NCBI RefSeq assembly: GCF_954871325.1
Contig: NC_088775.1
Location: forward strand, 62,473,561 to 62,537,560
Reading direction: 5' to 3'
Length of the DNA: 64,000 nt
Origin: Gordionus sp. m RMFG-2023
Taxonomy: Eukaryota > Nematomorpha > Gordioida > Chordodea > Parachordodidae
Of this stretch, positions 1 to 11,324 are shown piece after piece. Below the pieces are notes generated by a model, which worked only from the letters and a program-made list of their open reading frames with translations, did no database searches and was not told the DNA's origin. Every line of letters starts with the position of its first letter. Positions within the stretch are counted from its first letter, which is position 1. The translations under genes were made by a program, and so were the position numbers.

Positions 1-718
1 AACTTTCTGTTCCGGGAACTTAACTTATTTTACTCAAGTTACATGTTCGGAATGTTACGTTCCATGTCCATACCTTTATATGATTTATATTTAATATTTA
101 TAAACTTAGAATAAATAATAGTTTTTTTTCATTTTGGTGTCTCAAAATGAATATTAAAATAATAGGGAAAACTCTTAAATTAAAATTTACCTTTATATTT
201 ATAAAGAAATTAAACTAGTTTCATATTTATCCTGATTTTCAATCTTTAGATAAGCAAAATTAAAATATTAGTATAATATTTATCAAGTTTATAAAATTTT
301 TGAGATATCCATTTCTAGGAGAAAAAAAAAAGATATTTTCATGGAAATTTCTAATCATATTCCATCTTAACCTTGCTTCAAAAAATAAAATAAATTTAAT
401 TCGAACACTTAAACATTTTTTGGGGGAGTAAAAAATCTAGCAAAGATACGTTAGTTTTCCCTAAAGTTTTAAAACTCTTAAACAAGTTTTAGACAACCTA
501 ATTTTCTATATATAGTCTTAAAAAAATTATTAATAATGTATTTTATTTAAATAATATCAAAATGTTTTTCTAATAATTACAGCTAGTAAAATGACTATGT
601 AAAAATGTTTTAAACATGGTTTAACCTAATTTTAACTTTAGACAAAAAATTAATAGAATTAATGTTATATAATACTTTTGTTTTAATATTAAATGTTTGA
701 AAAATTTCTAAAATTCAG
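1..718. other. AT-rich noncoding DNA
   Basis: No gene or recognisable element is visible. The first 60 bases are slightly less AT-rich and contain several GGAAC/GTTCC-like words, which could be the subterminal part of a transposon that continues to the left of the window, but no end can be defined. Confidence 0.4.
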
Positions 719-832
719 ACCCGATGTAGTATTGTAAAATCAATACCATCTAAAATAAATATGGTATTGATTCTAAAATATTTTAAAATCAATATCGTCC
801 GTATTGATAATTTATGACCGAGCCTTAACTTT
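719..832. repeat. Short dispersed repeat, MITE-like
   Basis: This stretch carries a CGATGTAGTATTGTAAAATC-like end followed by repeated AATCAATACC/GGTATTGATT words in both orientations. The same end, inverted (CCGGTGTAGGATTGTGAAAT), and the same core words occur at about 16655-16762, so this is a dispersed repeat. The inverted words suggest a small non-autonomous DNA transposon, but no target duplication was found. Confidence 0.4.
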
Positions 833-974
833 TACGAATAAAATCTAAAAAATAATTTACAAATCTTTGAATCGACAATTATAGATTATCCCATCATAAA
901 ATTTTATAGATTCTCATTCAATCAATAATAAATAAATTCCCTGAAAATTATATAAAAGAATAGATCATTTTTAT

Positions 975-1111
975 AATCATTTAAACGTTACTACAAAAAA
1001 GAAACGCGTTATCGTTACTCGTTACCTTTTAAAAAATTACTGACTATTCAAAAAAGTAACTGATTACTCGTTACTTAAAAAATTAAATATTATATACAAG
1101 AAAAATATTTT
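975..1111 (-). repeat. hAT-D terminal region, transposase 3' side
   Basis: It contains several GTTACTCGTTACC/AACGCGTTA words typical of hAT subterminal repeats. The stretch TAAACGTTACTACAAAAAAG is shared exactly with the left end of the hAT-D relative at 36617, and similar words begin the fragment at 23382. The outermost bases (about 974-982) have diverged. Confidence 0.65.
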
Positions 1112-1126
1112 TTTCCTACAATATAT

Positions 1127-3259
1127 TTTTTTTTTCTCTTTAGCTTTCACCTTTTCTGGTGGTAAGCTCCTTCAACATCTCTCTCCACTTTATGTTATGC
1201 ATACAATCTCTTTTATCTAATTTATACTTCTCTATATTGGCTCTAACTTTATGGCCCCATTGAAGTTTTGGCCTTCCTCTTTTACGTTTGCCCATCACTT
1301 CCAAACTCTCAACTTTATTTCCTATGTAGTTCATAGGCCTCCTCATTGTGTGCCCATACCACCTAAGTCTGTTTACCATTAACTTAGTCTTAATGGGCAC
1401 TATCTTTAAACTACTTAGTATTCTTGTACGGCGCACTTTATCTTTCTTGTTACCCCAGCAATCATCTTCAGCATTCTCATCTCCATAGTTTGTAGACTTC
1501 TCTCGTCTGATTGTTTGGTTGGCCATGTTTTCGAACTATATAGAATAGTTGGTTGTACTATGGAACTGTAAATTTTTCCCTTTAATTTGTGTGGGATTCT
1601 TTTGTCAAATAGCACTCCAGATAAAGATCTCCACTTTAACCACCCTTGATTAATCTTACTCTTTATCTCTTTTTCTATTGTGCCGTTTGTTTGTATAGTG
1701 GAGCCCAAATATTTGCAGCTTTCAATTGCCGATATCTGCCATTCATTTATATCAATACTCTCTGTTTCATCTCCTCCTATCACCATATACTCCGTCTTTT
1801 CTCTATTTACTTTTAATCCGCGCGTTTCTAGGATATTTATCCAAATCACTAATCTTTCTTTCATTTCATCCTTATATTCGGCAAATATCACTATCATCTG
1901 CAAATATCATATTTCACCAGACTATTTGAGGTATAGACTGTGCTAATACATCTATTACTGTAATGAAGAGAAGTGGGCTGAGAGCCGACCCTTGATGAAC
2001 TCCTTCGGCTATTGTGAAGTCTGCTGAAGTACCTGTTGTGCTACGGACCATTGTTGTATGGCCCATATACATATCCTGTATTGTTCGTATATATTTTTCG
2101 GGAACCTTTTTGTGGCGTAGCGCCCACCAGATAGGTTTTCTTGGGATTTTATTGAAGGCCTTTTCTAGATCGAGAAAGATCATGTATAGCTTTTTGTTCT
2201 TTTCCCTATATTTTTCACTCATTTGCCTAATTGCGTGGATAGTATCGGTTGTTGATCTTCCAGGCATAAAGCCAAACTGAGTCTCTCCTATTTCGATTAT
2301 ATCTCTTAATCTTTTTTCTATTATTTTTTCGTATAGTTTTAGACAGTGTGACATTAGTTTTATGCCCCTGTAATTTTGACAATTGTGTGGATCCCCTTTA
2401 TTTTTGAAGATAGGAACTAGATAACTCTGCCTCCATTTTGGGGAACCTCTTCATTTCCAAGTATTTTATTGTACAGATTTGTGAGGAGATGTATTCCATC
2501 ATCTCCTAGTGCTTTAAGGCTTTCTATTGGAATATCGTCTGGACCCCTAGCTTTGTTGTTTTTCATATGCTTGAGGCATGTGATTATTTCTTCTTCTGTT
2601 ATAGGTTGTACAAGGTTTTGACATGGGTAGTGTCCGTCTAGATGTAGTATGTGGGCATTACAGAGCTCCTGAAAATATTCTTTCCATCTATTCATTATTT
2701 CTTATTCTTTTATTATCAATTTCCCATCTTTATTTTTGATTACTTTCTGAGCTCCGTTTATATCTCTAGAGTTCTTTTCTCGCTGTTTGGCTAATCTGTA
2801 TATTTTATTTTGCTTTTTGGTATGTAGATCTTCGTACATGTCATCGTATGCCATAGATTTGGCCATAGCCACCGCCTTTGTAGCTATTCTCTTGGATTTT
2901 TTGTAATTAGTCTTGTCATCTGGGTTTTTGGATTTTTACCATATTTTATAAAGGGCTTTTTTCTCCTTTTGTACCTCTTCATTCCACCACCATAGTTCTT
3001 TGTATGATTTGTTATCTCCCCTTGTCAAGCCTAGTGTCGATTTGGCAGTGTCTATTAATCTGGATGAAAGGTCTGTCCACTTTTTTTCACTGACTTGTAA
3101 GGAATCTATTGTTTTAATGTTTGTATTGATTGCAAAGGCATCTGTCATTGTTTTTAATTTGCCCCATTTGATGCATGGTTCCAGTTTTATCTTGTTTTGA
3201 GTCCTTGTTCGTACTTCTGTTTCCAAGCATACATCTAACCCATTAGGCCACCCCGACGA
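1127..3259 (-). mobile_element. RTE-type LINE, 5'-truncated, with 15-bp target duplication
   Basis: The identical 15-mer TTTCCTACAATATAT flanks the element at 1112-1126 and 3260-3274. A poly(T) run at about 1127-1137 is the poly(A) tail of a minus-strand insertion and begins only a few bases after the last stop codon (about 1140), so the 3' UTR is almost absent, as is usual in RTE elements. The body encodes linker, reverse transcriptase and C-terminal region but no endonuclease, a typical 5' truncation. The insertion lies in the 3' part of the hAT-D coding region; the flanking hAT sequence is continuous across the duplication. Confidence 0.9.
1140..3255 (-). pseudogene. LINE reverse transcriptase ORF, frameshifted
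   Basis: This is non-LTR reverse transcriptase, which would copy element RNA at a nicked target. Read right to left, the parts are a linker (about 3250-2940), an RT N-terminal part with WKEYF and KARGPDDIP (about 2695-2417), the RT core with FGFMPGRSTTD, FLDLEKAF and HQGSALSPLLF (2354-1914), then CKYLGSTIQTNG and LKGKIYSSIVQP (1903-1415), and the C-terminal LRWYGHTMRRP plus GRPKLQW region (1526-1140). The last two pieces overlap in different frames, and there is at least one more frame break between pieces. The KYLGS...LKGK...GHxxRRP...GRPK...W series is characteristic of the RTE clade. The catalytic (Y/F)xDD block was not seen intact; the place where it belongs falls at the junction near 1900. 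Confidence 0.85.
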
Positions 3260-3274
3260 TTTCCTACAATATAT

Positions 3275-3480
3275 AATATAAATAAATAATATATTATAAA
3301 TAAGATAACATCTTTTTGTAATAATTTTATATTTATTTTTATCAACTTGAAAATCTTGATCAGACAAACAGCTTTCACTTTGCTAAAAACATGTTCAATT
3401 GGCGCAGAGAGTGGGAGAGTTGTATTATATTTAATAAATAAAAATTTTAATTCGGAAAATTTATTAAAAATATTAAGAAT
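3275..3480 (-). pseudogene. hAT-D transposase C-terminal dimerisation tail (remnant)
   Basis: Minus-strand reading gives FLFIKYNTTLPLSAPIEHVF followed in a nearby frame by a short SDQDF stretch. This matches the hAT family C-terminal dimerisation motif (KYNTxLPSSAPVERLFSxG...RxRLSDxxFE). The same block at 58277-58696 and in hAT-F gives an internal comparison. The piece is frame-broken and sits directly beside the LINE insertion. Confidence 0.7.
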
Positions 3481-4014
3481 TATCTTTTTTTGAAAAAAGA
3501 CATCTTCACAAGGATTTCATTTATTTCCTCATCAAAAAAAATTTGTCTTTATCAGAAAATATTTTGGTATGTATGTTGGATAAAGAAATTAAGTCTGCTC
3601 TTTCTTTATCGAGATCTTTTTTCAAACTGAAAATAAGTTCTAACACTTCCTTTTTTGACCTCTAATTTTATCCAAGGCCACTGCAATTTAAATAATGGGT
3701 GAATTATTGTGGATAGTATATATTCATCTTTATAGATGTGTTTGAATATATTGGAAATAATAGATATTCAAAATATAAATTTTAAGCAATATTTGAACTG
3801 TAAACATTTTATCTATGCCTTCCAAGATTGAATAATAAGTGGCTTACAAAACTTGAATTTATTTAAAGTTTAAGTTTTTATATTGAGAGTGAGATATATC
3901 AAATGCATTTTTTCTTCCCTCTCTAAAATTGAAAGAGCCGTAGCAATCTGTCCATAACCTATAAAATCATATATATCATATTTCTTAATTAGCATTAACC
4001 ATACAATATTCACC
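3481..4014 (-). pseudogene. hAT-D transposase distal core (remnant)
   Basis: Minus-strand frames contain IATALSILEREEKMHL, which corresponds to the hAT segment usually written PIAxALDILQGEExxxLGYL, and further downstream IIHPLFKLQWPW, which corresponds to HPKFKLxWL. The order and spacing agree with a hAT transposase. Stops and frame changes are frequent, so the gene is long dead. The piece is cut off at 4014 by the Ty3/gypsy LTR. Confidence 0.7.
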
Positions 4015-4483
4015 TAAAGTATCTTAGAATATATGTGTCATCCATAAAGTATTTTTGAAGATTAGTTTATATAAAAAAATCGTTTATTTAAACTATTTAT
4101 ATTTTACATTCTCTTTTAAACTAAAGACTTTGAAAAGGTTGCAGAAATCAAAAGCAGAAAATTTATTGATATTTAAATTTAAAAAAAAATAATGATCACA
4201 TATTCAAAAATAGTTTGCTATATATATTAACAATGTAATTTATCATAAATTGATCTTTTTTTAAAAAGTTAAAAATAAAAAATTGAACATTAGTTTGTTA
4301 AGTAAATTGATTTATAAAATATAAAATTTAATATTAGTTTATAAACAAATTGATTTAAAATAAAAAAAGTTGTTTATAACAAAAAGAAAGAAACAATTTT
4401 TATTACATTTGAAATATTTAAGTTACGCCATAAATGACTTAAGGATAAAAAAAAAAAATTTTTAAAGTTAATATTATTTAACA
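4015..4483 (-). repeat. Ty3/gypsy 3' LTR
   Basis: Direct-repeat partner of 9375-9846, 469 bases long, differing from it at only a handful of sites by eye. Its inner edge is followed by a purine-rich tract on the minus strand. Confidence 0.9.
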
Positions 4484-4619
4484 TTTCACACTTTTTTTTT
4501 ATTTTTTATTTGCCCTCTGTCTATAATTTAGTTGTATGTCATTCTTGCTCGTTAACCCCTTCGTTGATCTTTTGTACGTTTTATCTATTTAGTTCCACAC
4601 ACAAAAAACTAATTTTGTT

Positions 4620-7600
4620 TTAATATAAGGAAAAGAAAAAAAATTTTATTATCAAATTTAATTCATTATAAAATTTTCTAGGCAGCACACTATTTCTAAC
4701 TGGTCTTTGAACGTTGCGATTCTGATCATTTACTTGTACGTTTTGGTTTCTTGGTTCATCACCTCCCCTTCTAAAATTCAATGTATAAGGTGATGCATTA
4801 TTATTAACATTCGCTTTAAAAACTGTTGCACCATTAGAAGAAAGTTCTACATTAGTTGATCTTCTTTTTATTTGGTCCAAGTGTCTTTTTATAATTTTGT
4901 TCCCAGTATCTATATCATACAACAAATTTCCGTTTTTGCGCATTATTGTACCTTTTTCCCAATTATTATCTTTAAAAGTTTTATACCATATGCTGTCTCC
5001 TATTTCTATATCCCTATCTATTGATATCTTGCGATTTAGTATATGATCTCTTTCATCCCTAGGTTTTATCAACTCCCATTTTGTCCTAATCATTCTGGGG
5101 AACATTACTTCGCTTGGTATTTTGTTGGTCGTTGCGTTGGGTGTATTACGATAATTAAAAAGAAACTTTTCTAGAGCTATGTCTACGTCTATTTTATTAT
5201 TATTTTCCATATTCCTTTTCATATTCATTTTCATTGATCTAATCATACGCTCACATTGGCCATTGAACTGTTGGTGGTGAGGTGCGGTGAGCAAGTGTTC
5301 GATTTCGTGATCTTCACAAAATTTCTTGAATAATTTACTGGTAAAGTTAGTTCCATTATCACTTACTATTCTATTAGGTATACCAAATAAACTTATTATT
5401 TTCATCAATTCTTTAATCGTTGATTCCGTAGTTGTGTTTCTCATTCTCCTAATAATAGGAAATTTGCTGAAGGCGTCAACACATACCATAAAATTATTAT
5501 CTTTGAACTCTGCAAAGTCTATGTGTACGCGCTCGAATACTTTCGTTGCTGTTTCCCATGGGTTTTGAATATTATGAGGATTGTCTGCGTATTTATTGCA
5601 AGCATCGCAATTCTTTACCTCCTGATCTATTTCTGCATTTAAACCAGGCCACCACAGATACTCTCTCGCTAATGATTTTGTTTTTCCAGCACCGAGATGC
5701 CCATTATGCAACTCTTGCAAAATCTCTTTTCTCATACCTTTCGGTATTATGATCCTATTCTCTTTAAAAAGGCAACCTTTGATTAAACTCAATTCCAATA
5801 CCATATTTTTATACGTTTTGTTCTTTATCTGCTCATGATTCCTTATATCATTAATTACTTCCATTAGTTCTTGATCAATATTAGTTTCTTTAACTATTCT
5901 TTTAAAATTTATTGGTGTGTCCCAAAAATTGTCATCAATTATTTCGTCATCTAACTTTTGTACCATCTCTTCTGTATTCATTAGTGGTAATCTGGACAAA
6001 CAGTCTGGTACAATATTTCGTTTCCCGGGTCTGTGAACTATCGTAAAGTCATGCGCTCCCATAGCCAAGTTCCATTTTTGGAGTCGCATTGATATGGAAG
6101 AATTGTCCTTGAGTCCCTTCGTAAATATATACACGAGTGGCTTGTGGTCGGTAATTATTACAAATCTTGTGCCTATTAAATACTCCTGGAATTTTTTAAC
6201 CGCGTAAATTACCGACAAAGCTTCTCTTTCGATATTGGTATAATTTAACTCTGATTTCAATAGTGCTCTTGACGCGAAAGCGATGGGTTTTTCTTTGCCA
6301 TCACCCTCAATATGAAATAAAACTGCGCCTAAACCTTTCTTTGAAGCATCAGTTGCAATGCCCACTGGTAGATCCGGGTTATAAAAATTTAACGTAGGCG
6401 GAGTGCTTATGAGTTTTTTAAGGTAATCAAAGCTTTCTTGATGTGTACTATCCCATGACCACTTGTCTTTATTTACTATTTTGTATAAGGGATCGGCGAT
6501 GTCAGCAAAATTGCACAGAAATTTTCGATAATAGCTCGCCATCCCCAAAAAAGTTGCCAACTCTTCTTTTGTCTTAGGTTCGGGCATATTAGAAATAGCC
6601 TTTATTTTATCTGCGTTCGGATGGATTCCATTGTCGTCTATATCGTGACCTAGAAACCGTAGTTTTTTTTTAAGAAATATACTCTTTGTGAAGTTTGGTG
6701 TAAGCCCATACTTTGATATTTTGTCAAGTACCATTTTTATGTTGTTCACGTGAGCTTCATCATCCTCCCCAGTAATCAATAAGTCATCAATATAAAACAC
6801 GACGTCTTTCATGTTCCCGAAAATGTTATCCATGGTTTGTTGGAATATTGCTGACGAAGTTTTTAATCCAAACGGAAGTCTTGTAAACCTGAAATAGCCT
6901 TTATGAGTTGAAATAGTGAGAAAGTCTCTTGATTCTTTGTGTATTGGAACTTGAAGAAATGCATTTTTAAAGTCGATCTTTGTAAATTTCTTGCCTTTCG
7001 ATAACTTTGCCATAAGGTCATTAATGCGTGGAATTGGGTACTTGAAATCCTCTAACGCAGGATTAATAGTATTCTTGAAGTCAACACATAGCCGAATTGA
7101 ACCATCGCTCTTGACAACAGGAGTGAGAGGACTGGCCCATCTTACCTCTTCAACAGGTTCGATTATTTTGTCGCTTATCCACTTCTGTAGTTCTTTTGTA
7201 ACCAATTCCATTCTAGAATAAGGTACACACCTGGGAGGTATGATTTTCGGTGTAGCACCTTGTTTTAGATGTAGTTTGACATAATTGCGTAGTATTGGTT
7301 TCTTGCTAAGTTTTGACTCGCATTGTTTGATCAGTTCTTGAATAGTATTGTCATAATCTTCTTCGACTAAGTTTACAAATCTATCTAGTATATTTCTAAA
7401 GACTGCTATCCAGGTCCTTCCTAACAGTGCAATCTTATCACTCTGGACTACATAAGCAGTTAAGATTTGACTTTTGTCTTCGAATTTTGCCTTGACTTTG
7501 GTAATTCCTAGAACATTTATTGTGTTTCCATCATAACCAGTTAATTTAATGTCTGATTTATTTAAGATTTTTACTCCAATCTTTTTCACGATATGAATCG

Positions 7601-7712
7601 GTAGAATACTATACTTTGACCCGGTGTCGATTTGCATCAAAATAGGCATGTCATTCAAATATACCGTGACCTTGTAAGCATCGTTAGCTGTGTAATTATT
7701 ATCGGTATCCAT
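4620..7712 (-). CDS. Ty3/gypsy Pol polyprotein (protease, RT, RNase H, integrase)
   Basis: This long open frame of 1030 residues encodes an element replication polyprotein. Domains in order: retropepsin with DTGS at residues 29-32; reverse transcriptase at about 160-350 with LPFGLKTS and YIDD (307-310); RNase H at about 440-560 with ATDASKKGLGAVL and TDHKPLVYI; an integrase zinc-binding region (HNGHLGAG...CDACNKY) at about 660-700; and an integrase core with HIDFAEF, SDNGTNF and GQCERM. The order protease-RT-RNase H-integrase identifies Ty3/gypsy. The first methionine chosen is only the start of the open frame; the protein is probably expressed as an extension of the upstream gag-side sequence, as is usual in the family. 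The frame looks whole, which fits a young copy. It belongs to the mobile element and is not a host gene. Confidence 0.93.
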   Translation of the reverse strand: MDTDNNYTANDAYKVTVYLNDMPILMQIDTGSKYSILPIHIVKKIGVKILNKSDIKLTGYDGNTINVLGITKVKAKFEDKSQILTAYVVQSDKIALLGRTWIAVFRNILDRFVNLVEEDYDNTIQELIKQCESKLSKKPILRNYVKLHLKQGATPKIIPPRCVPYSRMELVTKELQKWISDKIIEPVEEVRWASPLTPVVKSDGSIRLCVDFKNTINPALEDFKYPIPRINDLMAKLSKGKKFTKIDFKNAFLQVPIHKESRDFLTISTHKGYFRFTRLPFGLKTSSAIFQQTMDNIFGNMKDVVFYIDDLLITGEDDEAHVNNIKMVLDKISKYGLTPNFTKSIFLKKKLRFLGHDIDDNGIHPNADKIKAISNMPEPKTKEELATFLGMASYYRKFLCNFADIADPLYKIVNKDKWSWDSTHQESFDYLKKLISTPPTLNFYNPDLPVGIATDASKKGLGAVLFHIEGDGKEKPIAFASRALLKSELNYTNIEREALSVIYAVKKFQEYLIGTRFVIITDHKPLVYIFTKGLKDNSSISMRLQKWNLAMGAHDFTIVHRPGKRNIVPDCLSRLPLMNTEEMVQKLDDEIIDDNFWDTPINFKRIVKETNIDQELMEVINDIRNHEQIKNKTYKNMVLELSLIKGCLFKENRIIIPKGMRKEILQELHNGHLGAGKTKSLAREYLWWPGLNAEIDQEVKNCDACNKYADNPHNIQNPWETATKVFERVHIDFAEFKDNNFMVCVDAFSKFPIIRRMRNTTTESTIKELMKIISLFGIPNRIVSDNGTNFTSKLFKKFCEDHEIEHLLTAPHHQQFNGQCERMIRSMKMNMKRNMENNNKIDVDIALEKFLFNYRNTPNATTNKIPSEVMFPRMIRTKWELIKPRDERDHILNRKISIDRDIEIGDSIWYKTFKDNNWEKGTIMRKNGNLLYDIDTGNKIIKRHLDQIKRRSTNVELSSNGATVFKANVNNNASPYTLNFRRGGDEPRNQNVQVNDQNRNVQRPVRNSVLPRKFYNELNLIIKFFFFSLY

Positions 7713-9247
7713 ATTGTTTATGTCTAAATTGTATAAATTATATTCTTTTCTTTCTAGTTTGTCATTATCATCTTCTTTTATCTCTTCTATATTTACAGTG
7801 TTTACTTTATTTGTATATCGTGATTGATTATTGTCGTTGTTATGATATTTATAATTGCATACTTGATTAGTTCCTCGATTCCCAATATTATGATTATCAT
7901 TATATTTTTGAATACATCTTGAATCGTTATAATGTCTGTTATATCTGTAATTATAATCATTATTAAATCTATTATTATTATAGTCATTTTTAATATAACT
8001 AGCTCTATTATCAAATCTCGAAGAATTATTGTACGATCCTGGATAGTTTGCTCTGACGTTGTAATAATTCGCGTTATAATTCTGATATCTAGGGTTGTAA
8101 TTATTTCCTTGGTAACTGGGGTTATAATTATTTCCTTGATAAATATTTCTTTGAAAGTCATGGCCTCTTGCTGTCCATCGTTGTCTGTTATCGTAATTAG
8201 ATTATAAATTTTGTCGTTCATCATGGTCTCCATATCTCACCAATTGTTTATTTTCTTCTGTTTTCCTGCCTCTTAGCCTTTCTACATGTTTCACGGTTGT
8301 ATCATTTTCTGTTTTTTCGTTTAAAGAAATATTTTCAACTTTAGCAATTATATTTTCTTTCAATTCTAACTCTTCAAAATCATCTCTTAAAGTAAGAACT
8401 TCTTCTAATGTAATGTTTTCTTTTATTGTAATTTTCTGCCTAATATTTTTGCTGATTGACGAAATTTTTACTTTTTCAATAACTCTACTATCACTTAGCA
8501 AACATTCATTTTTTATCATTTAAAATTGTATGAAATTTTATCTTGGTAAATACTCTGTGAAAAAAATAGTAAAAACAAAGTATAATTAATTTTTGTATCA
8601 AATATTTGTTATTTGTTTAAATTATAAATATAAATTATTACCTGGCATTAAAATGCGTGGAGCGATTTAGACAAATAATAAAGAATTGTTTCTCCATATC
8701 TCACCAATTGTTTATTTTCTTCTGTTTTCCTGCCTCTTAGCCTTTCTACATGTTTCACGGTTGTATCATTTTCTGTTTTTTCGTTTAAAGAAATATTTTC
8801 AACTTTAGCAATTATATTTTCTTTCAATTCTAACTCTTCAAAATCATCTCTTAAAGTAAGAACTTCTTCTAATGTAATGTTTTCTTTTATTGTAATTTTC
8901 TGCCTAATATTTTTGCTGATTGACGAAATTTTTACTTTTTCAATAACTCTACTATCACTTAGCAAACATTCATTTTTTAAAATGCATAATCTACTTACCC
9001 AATCGATGTAACTTTCATTTTTACCTTGTACAGCTGCATTAAATAATAATAAGTTGGAACTTGTAGATTTCCTCGGGTGTAATAACCTGAATTTTTCAAT
9101 CAATATCGATGGATTGATGAAGTCGGTAGGTGAACATATCGATTTAAGCTTGATGTATACCTCATCTGGTAATTTTCTTGTAAAGGAACCCGCTTTTTCG
9201 ATGTCCGATATCTGATTGTCCTTGAAGATGTTTTCAAATCTACTCAA
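7713..9247 (-). pseudogene. Ty3/gypsy gag-side region (broken)
   Basis: Between the 5' LTR and pol on the minus strand lies a gag-like region. A helical capsid-like stretch with KLPDEVYIKLKS and a charged segment rich in Glu/Asn is followed by an Asn/Tyr/Arg-rich nucleocapsid-like stretch just before pol. Assignment is by position and composition; no strong domain signature survives. The region looks rearranged and broken, in contrast to the intact pol frame. Confidence 0.6.
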
Positions 9248-9374
9248 AAAAGATCGCCATTGCCTGCGTATATTGGAAATTCAATATTTATATTAACATT
9301 ATTATTGGGAATCTGTTTCATATTTATTTATTTATTTACGACTTCCTCGAATAAGTAGCGGAACTGCCACCATA

Positions 9375-9846
9375 TAAAGTATCTTAGAATATATGTGTCA
9401 TCCATAAAGTATTTTTGAAGATTAGTTTATATAAAAAAATCGTTTATTTAAACTATTTATATTTTACATTCTCTTTTAAACTAAAGACTTTGAAAAGGTT
9501 GCAGAAATTAAAAGCAGAAAATTTATTGATATTTAAATTTAAAAAAAAATAATGATCACATATTCAAAAATAGTTTGCTATATATATTGACAATGTAATT
9601 TATCATAAATTGATCTTTTTTTTAAAAAGTTAAAAATAAAAAATTGAACATTAGTTTGTTAAGTAAATTGATTTATAAAATATAAAATTTAATATTAGTT
9701 TATAAACAAATTGATTTAAAATAAAAAAAGTTGTTTATAAAAAAAAGAAAGAAACAATTTTTATTACATTTGAAATATTTAAGTTACGCCATAAATGACT
9801 TAAGGATAAAAAAAAAATAATTTTTTAAAGTTAATATTATTTAACA
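9375..9846 (-). repeat. Ty3/gypsy 5' LTR
   Basis: Direct-repeat partner of 4015-4483, 472 bases. On the minus strand it begins TGTTAAATAAT. The candidate primer binding site lies immediately inside it. Outside it, at 9847, hAT-D coding sequence resumes. Confidence 0.9.
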
Positions 9847-11000
9847 ACCCAAGAACGACTTGTCGTTATCTGAAAATCTCTATAATTTAGATTTATCACA
9901 AGATTCGTCAAATTTTCAATTATCCTTAATAAGACGACAATTAATTTCACGGAGTTATAAAAATAGTCAATCTTGTTATAACCGGTTAAATCAGATGTCT
10001 TCCGCTGCACATTTTGAAGAATGCCCATGTTTATTCCACAATAGCCTATATTTAGAAAATGTAATTTTTGAAATGGTTTTAAAATGGAATCATTACCTAC
10101 CTTTTCAATGTCAACACTTGCAATGAGATTTAAAGTCTGTGCTGAACAGTAATGATGCTTAGGTAAGTATACAATACTATCATTAGTATTTTGATTTTCA
10201 TATAGATCAAATAATGGCAGAGGAACTATTTCATCTTCTTATTCCTCTCCTCGTTAATATACTCTAATAAATTTTTATTAAATATATATAATTTTTTTAC
10301 TTGAAAGTATTTATATAATTTCTAGCATCGTTGGTCATTCTATTTTGTATCTTATATGTCCTAAAAATTTCAAAGATGATTTGGAAAACGATGTATGTTT
10401 TTGATTTAACCTTTTACAAGCTAAGCTGGCTGAAACCCTCTCAAGAGTGTTTGGGTGTAACCAGTTTACCATCATCCCTAAATAAGAACTTTTTTAAAAG
10501 ACAATATTATCAATCTATAAAATATGTATTATATTCATAGTTGTACAGACAATTTTTGGGATACACAATAAATCCATTAATTTCTTTGCCATGGTGTCAT
10601 ACATATGCTTTGTTAATTTTTAATACGAGGGTAGACCTAGACATCACATTTTTAGTTGCTGCAATTTTTTTATAATATTAATAAATGCAGTGCTTTCTAC
10701 AATTGAAAATCTTCAATTAAAAATTAATTCATCAACAGCTGATTGTGCTATTTTTATCTTTGATGTAGATGCATTCTGCATCTGAATGAGTGTAAGTTGA
10801 TTGGCTTCAATTTTTTTTACTATTCAAATGTTCATTAATCTCTTTTATTTCTGAGGAATGTACAGTCTATAATCTTTTAAAAATATTATTAATTACTGAA
10901 TTTTTTATTAAAAATAACTTAGCTTTTTTAATAATTGAATATCAATCTTTTAAAGATTTAATTGCATTATTTAATCCCTCACTAAGCTTATTGCCAAGGA
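9847..11000 (-). pseudogene. hAT-D transposase RNase H-like core (remnant)
   Basis: Minus-strand frames give, N to C: NVMSRSTLVLKINKAY (about 10600-10700; hAT transposases usually have TVMSRxTLxxRLxKAY here); MTNDARNYINTF (about 10300-10350, matching VTDNGSNFVKAF); VPLPLFDLYENQ (about 10200-10240); and HYCSAQTLNLIASVD (about 10110-10150, matching RCAAHTLNLIATTD). A final stretch around 9850-10000 leads into the Ty3/gypsy insertion point, and the hAT reading resumes at 4014. Many stops and frame changes are present. A related copy of 9845-10135 exists at 36715-36955. Confidence 0.75.
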
Positions 11001-11324
11001 AGACATTATAAATTGAAATTATGATTGCCAAAAGATAATTTTTCAATTTCTTATTTAGAAATATGATTAAAAAGGAATCAGGAAAAATATCTAGATTCAG
11101 TTCTCTTAAAACAATATTGCTCCATAGTTTTATTCCACATATAAACTTATTTAAAAATACATATTTATTTAAGCAAAGTTTTTTAAAATCACTATTTTAT
11201 TATTTAAATTTATTAACAATTTGAAGTTAAACCAATAGTAATACTTATTGTTTAACCCCAATATAATATTTAGTTAATCTTGGGTTTTCAATGTTGGCTC
11301 CCAGCTCTATATTATACTATAATT
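11001..11324. other. hAT-D interior, no recognisable coding
   Basis: This AT-rich stretch lies between the hAT-D core and the hAT-E insertion. Position implies it is hAT-D sequence between the BED finger and the catalytic core. The last eight bases (11317-11324, CTATAATT) are the left target duplication of hAT-E. Confidence 0.5.

Larger units (their letters stand above)
4015..9846 (-). mobile_element. Ty3/gypsy LTR retrotransposon, recent
   Basis: Two nearly identical direct repeats of about 470 bp bound the element. Read on the minus strand, the LTR starts TGTTAAATAATATTAAC. Next to the 5' LTR, two bases in, is a candidate tRNA primer site beginning TGGTGGCAGTTCCGC (just below 9375), and a purine-rich tract abuts the 3' LTR (just above 4483). 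Gag-side sequence, then protease, RT, RNase H and integrase follow in Ty3/gypsy order. Pol looks whole; the gag side looks rearranged and broken, with perhaps two or three breaks. LTR similarity argues for recent insertion. It interrupts the hAT-D transposase. No clean target duplication was read; at most ACC is shared. Confidence 0.92.

Noticed and set aside
7932-8207. Isoleucine/valine-rich plus-strand frame opposite the Ty3/gypsy gag side
   Set aside because: Shadow of the Asn/Tyr-rich minus-strand coding sequence.
9860-10126. 88-codon plus-strand frame
   Set aside because: The minus strand over the same bases aligns with hAT core motifs in order; the plus frame is its shadow.
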